From positions 1-64,000 of the forward strand of contig NZ_JBHUQE010000016.1 of the NCBI RefSeq assembly GCF_042687825.1: a stretch of 64,000 bases of DNA, in the 5' to 3' direction. This document shows, in pieces, positions 59,176 through 64,000 of the stretch. The DNA is from Sedimentitalea sp042687825. GTDB taxonomy: Bacteria; Pseudomonadota; Alphaproteobacteria; Rhodobacterales; Rhodobacteraceae. Numbering within the stretch: the first letter of the stretch is position 1; each line of letters begins with the position of its first letter. Under the pieces are notes generated by a model, which was given only the letters and a program-made list of their open reading frames with translations, did not search any database and had not been told where the DNA came from. The position numbers were made by a program, and so were the translations under genes.

Positions 59176-60273
59176 GTGGGTTTTAAAATGGGAATCGTCG
59201 GGCTGCCCAATGTCGGCAAGTCTACCCTGTTCAATGCGTTGACCCGGACGGCGGCGGCCCAGGCCGCGAATTTTCCGTTCTGCACCATCGAGCCCAATGT
59301 CGGCGAGGTCGCCGTGCCTGACGTTCGTCTGGACAAGCTGGCGGCGATTGCCGGGTCCAAGCAGATCATTCCGACGCGCATGACCTTCGTCGATATCGCC
59401 GGGTTGGTCAAAGGCGCCTCCAAGGGCGAGGGGCTGGGCAACCAGTTCCTGGCCAATATCCGCGAGGTCGATGCCATTGCCCATGTCCTGCGGTGTTTCG
59501 AGGATGGCGACGTGACCCATGTCGAGGGCCGGGTCGATCCGGTGGCGGATGCGGAAACCATCGAGACGGAACTGATGCTGGCGGATATCGAAAGCATCGA
59601 AAAGCGCCTGCAGGGGCTGGTGCGCAAGGTGCGCGGCGGGGACAAGGATGCGGTACAGCAGCACCGGCTGCTGAAACAAGCGCTGGCGGTTCTGGAACAG
59701 GGCCAGCCCGCGCGGGTAGTTCAGGTCGATGACGAGGACCGCCGCGCCTGGAAGCTGTTGCAGCTGTTGACCACGAAACCGGTGCTTTACGTCTGTAATG
59801 TCGGCGAGGCCGAGGCCGCCACGGGCAACGAATACTCCACGAAAGTGGCCGAGATGGCCGCGGCCCAGGGCAATGCCCATGTCATCATCAGCGCCCAGAT
59901 CGAGGAAGAAATCAGCCAGTTGGACCCGGAAGAGGCGCAGATGTTCCTTGAGGAAATGGGCCTGCACGAGGCAGGCCTGGACCGGCTGATCCGCGCCGGA
60001 TACGACCTGTTGCACCTGGAAACCTATTTCACCGTCGGCCCGAAAGAGGCCCGCGCCTGGACCATCCGCACCGGCACCGCCGCGCCGCAGGCCGCCGGCG
60101 TGATCCATGGGGACTTCGAAAAGGGATTCATCCGGGCCGAGACCATCGCCTATGACGACTTTGTCGCTCTGGGGGGCGAACAGGGCGCGAAAGAGGCCGG
60201 CAAGATGCGCGCCGAGGGCAAGGGGTATGTTGTCCGGGACGGCGACGTGCTGCATTTTCTGTTCAACACCTGA
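59176..60273 (+). CDS. ychF: redox-regulated ATPase YchF (OLA1 family)
   Basis: A 365-residue Obg-like P-loop protein. G1 is GLPNVGKSTLFNALT, the next motif DIAGLVKGASKGEG, and the NxxE replacement of NKxD explains its ATP preference. A coiled-coil insert and a C-terminal TGS domain (LETYFTVGPKEARAWTIRTG) follow. It binds ribosomes and affects stress responses. The start is GTG at 59176 after a GGAGG site. It is length-normal. Confidence 0.94.
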   Translation: MGFKMGIVGLPNVGKSTLFNALTRTAAAQAANFPFCTIEPNVGEVAVPDVRLDKLAAIAGSKQIIPTRMTFVDIAGLVKGASKGEGLGNQFLANIREVDAIAHVLRCFEDGDVTHVEGRVDPVADAETIETELMLADIESIEKRLQGLVRKVRGGDKDAVQQHRLLKQALAVLEQGQPARVVQVDDEDRRAWKLLQLLTTKPVLYVCNVGEAEAATGNEYSTKVAEMAAAQGNAHVIISAQIEEEISQLDPEEAQMFLEEMGLHEAGLDRLIRAGYDLLHLETYFTVGPKEARAWTIRTGTAAPQAAGVIHGDFEKGFIRAETIAYDDFVALGGEQGAKEAGKMRAEGKGYVVRDGDVLHFLFNT

Positions 60274-60467
60274 TTGATCCGGTTCAACATCCGTTTGACC
60301 AGCCTCGGGAAAACGGGCGCGGCAAAATGCGTGCTGCACCCGTTCCCGCGAGTGGTGCCCGGATGCTCGGGGGGTGAGCCTCCGGTACGGCATCAGTCTT
60401 GCGTGGAACCAGCGCGCAAAGCAAAACACCCGTCATCACTAGCGCGTGTCCGGGCCGCGACGGGCGC

Positions 60468-62966
60468 CTAGCGCCGCGGTTTGGCGCGCAGCGTCGGGTC
60501 GGCCTGTGTCGGGTCCTCGGGCCAGGGGTGTTTCGGATATTGTGCGCGCATGTCCTTGCGCACATCGGCATAGGATCCCGCCCAGAACCCCGGCAGGTCG
60601 CGGGTGATCTGGATCGGACGGCGGGCCGGGGACAGCAGCGTGATCTTCAGCGGCGCGCCGGCGCTGGTGGGGTGGCGCGTCACGCCGAACATCTCTTGCA
60701 GGCGCACAGAAATCTCGGGGTCCTGGCCGGAATAGTCGATCGGCACCCGGCGGCCCAGCGGCGTGGTGAAATGCCCGGGCGCACGCTGGTCCAGCAGCCG
60801 CGTCTGGTCCCAGTTCAGCGCCGCGCGCAGAGCGGGCAGGGGATCGAACCGTTTCCAGTCCTCGGCGCTGCGTACGCCCGACAGCATTGGCAGCAGCCAG
60901 TCTTCGAGACTGTCCAGCAGTCCCTGGGGCGAGAAATCGGGCAGATCGGCGCCATCGGCGCGCAGCATTTCGACGCGTGCGGTCAGGCGCGCGGCGGCCC
61001 CGTCCATGCGCAGGCCCAGTTCGCGCACCCCGTCCAGCATGGCACGGGCCAGGGCGGCGTCGGGCGCGTCCTTCCACAGCCGGTCCTGCAGTACCAGCGC
61101 CCCGAACCGCTGCTGGCGGCGCGCCACCACACGACGCTCGCGGCGCGACCATTCACAGACCTCGTGCCAGCGGATCCGGTCCGCAAAAAGCGCCGTGATC
61201 TCGGCCTCGCCGATCTGGATGGCCAGCCGGATCTGCGCCTCGCGGGTGTCGCCGTCCAGATCCGTGGCGACCACATAGGGCGCACCGGCCAGCGTGTCGC
61301 CCGCGCGCATCACCGCCCCCTTGCCCCCGGACAGCACATAGCGCGGGTCGGTACCGGCCCGGCGTTGACCGATGCGGTCGGGATAGGCCATGGCGGCCAT
61401 GGCGGCGGGACTCATATCGCGGTCCCCGCTTTCATAATCACTGCCAGTTTTGATGGCCCGATGCAGGCGTTTGGTTTCGGCCCGGATGCGATCCAGCCCG
61501 CTCTTGTCGATCTGAAAGGGCCGGTCGCGGGCAAAGCCGCGCGGGTCGCGCAGGGCCGCCAGCCGCAGCGTCAGATCGCAGGGCGCGCCGCGCAGCGGGT
61601 CGCGCTCGGCCATCAGGGCCGCCAGAGGGGCCGCGTCCGGGCCTGCCACGACCAGCATGTGCGCCAGCCGCGGATGCAGGGGCAGGACGGCCAGGCTGCG
61701 GCCATGGGCGGTGATGCGGCCCTGCGCGTCCAGCGCGCCCAGCAGGGTCAGCAGGCCGCGCGCCTCGGCCATCGCGCCCGCCGGCGGCGGCGTCAGAAAG
61801 GCCAGGTCGGGTTCGGCGGCGCCCCAGAGCGCCAGTTCCAGCGCCAGCCCGGTCAGGTCAGTGGCCTCGATCTCGGCCGGCGGAAAGGCCGGCAACGCGC
61901 CGTCTTCGCCGCGGGTCCAGAGGCGATAACAGATCCCCTCGGCGACCCGCCCGGCGCGGCCCTGCCGCTGTGTCGCCTCGGCGCGTGTCACCCGCTCGGT
62001 CACCAGACGGGACATGCCCGAACCGGGGTCGAACCGGGCGCGCCGCGCCAGCCCGGCATCGACCACCACCCGGATGTCGGGGATGGTCAGCGAGGTTTCG
62101 GCGATCGACGTGGCCAGAACCACCTTGCGCCCGGTCTCGGCGGGCCGGATCGCGGCCCGTTGATCCGCCAGCGGCATGGCGCCGAATAGCGGGCGGATAA
62201 CGCAAGTGTCGGGCAGGCGCCGTGCCAGCGTCGCAGCGGCGCGGCGGATCTCGGCCTCGCCGGGCAGAAAAACCAGCAAGCCGCCCCCCATGGCGCGGGT
62301 CTCGGCCTCGGCCTGCACCACCAGATCGGCCAACGGCGCATCGCGCCGGGCCTGCGGCCCCAGCGGGCGGTCCAGCCAGCGGGTTTGAACCGCAAAGGCG
62401 CGCCCCTCCGAGGTGACCATCGGCGCCTTGATCAGGTCGGCCACCGGGGCGGCATCCAGCGTCGCCGACATCACCAGCAGCGCCAGGTCCTCGCGCAGCG
62501 CCTCGGCGACCTCCAGGCACAGCGCCAGGCCCAGGTCGGCATTCAGCGACCGTTCGTGGAATTCGTCAAAGATCACCATGCCGATACCGGGCAGGTCGGG
62601 TTGCGATTGCAGCATCCGGGTCAGGATGCCCTCGGTCACCACTTCGATCCGTGTCGCGCGCGAGACCTTGGCGGCGCCGCGCATGCGGTAGCCGACAGTT
62701 CGCCCGACCGGTTCGCCCAGGGTTTCGGCCATGCGTTCGGCGGCGGCGCGGGCGGCCAGACGGCGCGGTTCCAGCATCACCAGACGCTGACCCGGGGCCA
62801 GCAGCCCGGCGTGCAACAGCGCCAGGGGAACCCGTGTCGTCTTGCCGGCGCCGGGGGGCGCTTGCAGCACCGCGCGCCGATCTCCGCGCATCGCCGCCAG
62901 CAGATCGGGCAGGACCGCGTCGATCGGCAGGGGGGGGTCTTGTGGTGATGGCGTGTTGCGGCCCAT
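60468..62966 (-). CDS. hrpB: ATP-dependent helicase HrpB
   Basis: An 832-residue DEAH-box helicase. Motif I is APPGAGKTTRVPLALL, motif II IFDEFHERS, motif III MSATLDAAPV, motif VI QRQGRAGRVAEG. The C-terminal HrpB region ends with HPWPEDPTQADPTLRAKPRR, the family hallmark. It is a non-essential RNA helicase of poorly known role. The ATG at 62966 starts the GRNTPSPQ segment; the frame stays open further upstream only because of the duplicated sequence around the N at 63080, which is probably not real. Confidence 0.93.
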   Translation of the reverse strand: MGRNTPSPQDPPLPIDAVLPDLLAAMRGDRRAVLQAPPGAGKTTRVPLALLHAGLLAPGQRLVMLEPRRLAARAAAERMAETLGEPVGRTVGYRMRGAAKVSRATRIEVVTEGILTRMLQSQPDLPGIGMVIFDEFHERSLNADLGLALCLEVAEALREDLALLVMSATLDAAPVADLIKAPMVTSEGRAFAVQTRWLDRPLGPQARRDAPLADLVVQAEAETRAMGGGLLVFLPGEAEIRRAAATLARRLPDTCVIRPLFGAMPLADQRAAIRPAETGRKVVLATSIAETSLTIPDIRVVVDAGLARRARFDPGSGMSRLVTERVTRAEATQRQGRAGRVAEGICYRLWTRGEDGALPAFPPAEIEATDLTGLALELALWGAAEPDLAFLTPPPAGAMAEARGLLTLLGALDAQGRITAHGRSLAVLPLHPRLAHMLVVAGPDAAPLAALMAERDPLRGAPCDLTLRLAALRDPRGFARDRPFQIDKSGLDRIRAETKRLHRAIKTGSDYESGDRDMSPAAMAAMAYPDRIGQRRAGTDPRYVLSGGKGAVMRAGDTLAGAPYVVATDLDGDTREAQIRLAIQIGEAEITALFADRIRWHEVCEWSRRERRVVARRQQRFGALVLQDRLWKDAPDAALARAMLDGVRELGLRMDGAAARLTARVEMLRADGADLPDFSPQGLLDSLEDWLLPMLSGVRSAEDWKRFDPLPALRAALNWDQTRLLDQRAPGHFTTPLGRRVPIDYSGQDPEISVRLQEMFGVTRHPTSAGAPLKITLLSPARRPIQITRDLPGFWAGSYADVRKDMRAQYPKHPWPEDPTQADPTLRAKPRR

Positions 62967-63206
62967 GTCCGCCTTATCGCCAAACGCCCGCGTGGCGTCC
63001 AGAGCCGGACATGACCAACCGCCGCACCGGGCCGGCGCGGTCTGGACAAACCGGCGCTGTCTGCGCCATGTTCCGGCCANTGTTGCGGCCCATGTCCGCC
63101 TTATCGCCAAACGCCCGCGTGGCGTCCAGAGCCGGACATGACCAACCGCCGCACCGGGCCGGCGCGGTCTGGACAAACCGGCGCTGTCTGCGCCATGTTC
63201 CGGCCA
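62954..63206. repeat. perfect 126-bp duplication around a single N
   Basis: 62954-63079 and 63081-63206 are the same 126 bp, joined by one ambiguous base at 63080. The repeat covers the hrpB start and its upstream region. Perfect identity with an N between the copies is the mark of two contig ends that overlap and were joined without merging. It is described here as an assembly feature. Confidence 0.9.
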
Positions 63207-63226
63207 GAAAATCGCAGGGGCACAGC

Positions 63227-64000
63227 ATGGACATGACAGAACTGGCAGACAGGGTCCGGGCCGGCGACCGGCGCGCATTGGCACGGGCCATCACGTTGGT
63301 GGAAAGTCAGCGCGCTGATCATCGCGCACAAGCCACGGACTTGCTGGAGCGGCTGGCCGCGCAGGGGCGGCAGGCACAGCGCATCGGCCTGTCGGGCACC
63401 CCGGGTGTGGGCAAGTCCACTTTCATCGAAAGTTTTGGCATGATGCTGTGCGCTCAGGGCCTGCGGGTTGCTGTTCTGGCGGTCGACCCCAGTTCGACCC
63501 GTTCGGGCGGCTCGATCCTGGGCGACAAGACCCGGATGGAGCAATTGAGCCGCGAGCCCAACGCCTTTATCCGCCCCTCGCCCAGCCAGACCCATCTGGG
63601 CGGCGTGGCCCGGCGCAGCCGCGAGGCGGTGGCCTTGTGCGAGGCGGCGGGGTTCGACGTGGTGCTGATCGAGACCGTCGGCGTTGGCCAGTCCGAAACC
63701 GTGGTGGCCGAGATGAGCGATTTGTTCCTGTTGCTGCTGGCGCCGGCGGGGGGCGACGAATTGCAGGGGGTCAAGCGCGGCATCATGGAGATGGCCGACA
63801 TCATTCTGGTCAACAAGGCCGATGGCGATCTGAAACCGGCGGCGACGCGCACCTGTTCGGACTATGCCGGGGCGCTGCGACTGTTGCGCAAGCGGCCGCA
63901 GGACCCCGAGGGCTTTCCAAAGGCCATGATGGTCTCGGCCGTCGAAGAAACCGGTCTGGCCGGAGCCTGGGACGAGATGCAGACGTTGATCGGCTGGCGC
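63227..64000 (+). CDS. meaB: methylmalonyl-CoA mutase-associated GTPase, 3' truncated by window
   Basis: The first 258 residues of a G3E-family GTPase. Visible are Walker A GTPGVGKSTFIE, the switch-like VDPSSTRSGGSILGDKTRM, the ETVGVGQSE motif and the base motif VNKAD. MeaB protects and loads methylmalonyl-CoA mutase with its cobalamin cofactor. The ATG at 63227 has AGGGG upstream; a second ATG at 63233 is possible. The gene runs past the end of the window. Its upstream region contains the artefact-like duplication, so promoter distance to hrpB is uncertain. Confidence 0.92.
   Translation, partial: MDMTELADRVRAGDRRALARAITLVESQRADHRAQATDLLERLAAQGRQAQRIGLSGTPGVGKSTFIESFGMMLCAQGLRVAVLAVDPSSTRSGGSILGDKTRMEQLSREPNAFIRPSPSQTHLGGVARRSREAVALCEAAGFDVVLIETVGVGQSETVVAEMSDLFLLLLAPAGGDELQGVKRGIMEMADIILVNKADGDLKPAATRTCSDYAGALRLLRKRPQDPEGFPKAMMVSAVEETGLAGAWDEMQTLIGWR

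Noticed and set aside
62967..63284. Longer hrpB start upstream of 62966
   Set aside because: The extension is read through the duplicated stretch and an N, repeats its own sequence and lacks homology; the ATG at 62966 is sufficient.

Overview
The window reads as a high-GC alphaproteobacterial chromosome, most likely Rhodobacterales (Rhodobacteraceae/Roseobacter group). The reasons are an Irr-type Fur regulator next to a fabA-fabB-fabI operon, a candidate SAM/SAH riboswitch (a class known mainly from Rhodobacterales) directly before metK, the gene runs miaB...phoH...ybeY-corC-lnt-metK...trmB and aroA...cmk...rpsA-ihfB-lapA-trpF...trpB, and DUF4055/DUF3489 mobile genes typical of that order. 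No rRNA operon and no CRISPR array were seen. The taxonomy is inference from gene content.

Region 1 (1-9138) is a leftward catabolic cluster: Zn alcohol dehydrogenase, MFS exporter, pcaB, two alpha/beta hydrolases (one pcaD-like), a PLP ammonia-lyase, a third alpha/beta hydrolase and a HAD dehalogenase, mostly with overlapping or tightly spaced stops and starts. A VOC protein and an FKBP isomerase follow on the other strand.

Region 2 (about 9424-24357) is an integrated mobile element inserted in the anticodon loop of a tRNA-Gly(CCC) gene. The host tRNA is left in two halves: a 5' half at 24319-24357, and 3' halves in a 148-bp tandem array at 9424-9867. The element carries its own intact tRNA-Gly(CCC) at 9868-9941, 13 bp downstream of a 735-residue predicted membrane-anchored PIN-like protein. 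It also encodes a DUF3489 protein, an ADP-ribosyltransferase-like protein, a packaging block (terminase small-like protein, ATPase and nuclease halves of the large terminase as separate overlapping genes, a coiled-coil protein, DUF4055 portal), a primase-helicase, an AlpA-like regulator and a tyrosine integrase. No capsid, protease, tail or lysis gene is recognisable, so it looks like a satellite-type or strongly reduced phage element.

Region 3 (24487-52769) is core chromosome. It holds unsaturated fatty acid synthesis (fabI, fabB, fabA) with irr, then miaB, an outer-membrane barrel, phoH, a piuC-type hydroxylase with a periplasmic partner behind a 20-bp palindrome, ybeY, corC-like, lnt, the riboswitch and metK, a second outer-membrane protein, trmB, aroA, cmk, rpsA, ihfB, lapA, trpF, a class II cytochrome c, trpB, a secreted protein, a DUF2237 protein and a serine hydrolase.

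Region 4 (52854-64000) has pth and rplY, a solitary membrane pentapeptide-repeat gene that looks inserted, trpA, a class III cyclase, ychF, hrpB and the start of meaB. A perfect 126-bp duplication around a single N at 63080 is probably an assembly join, not biology.
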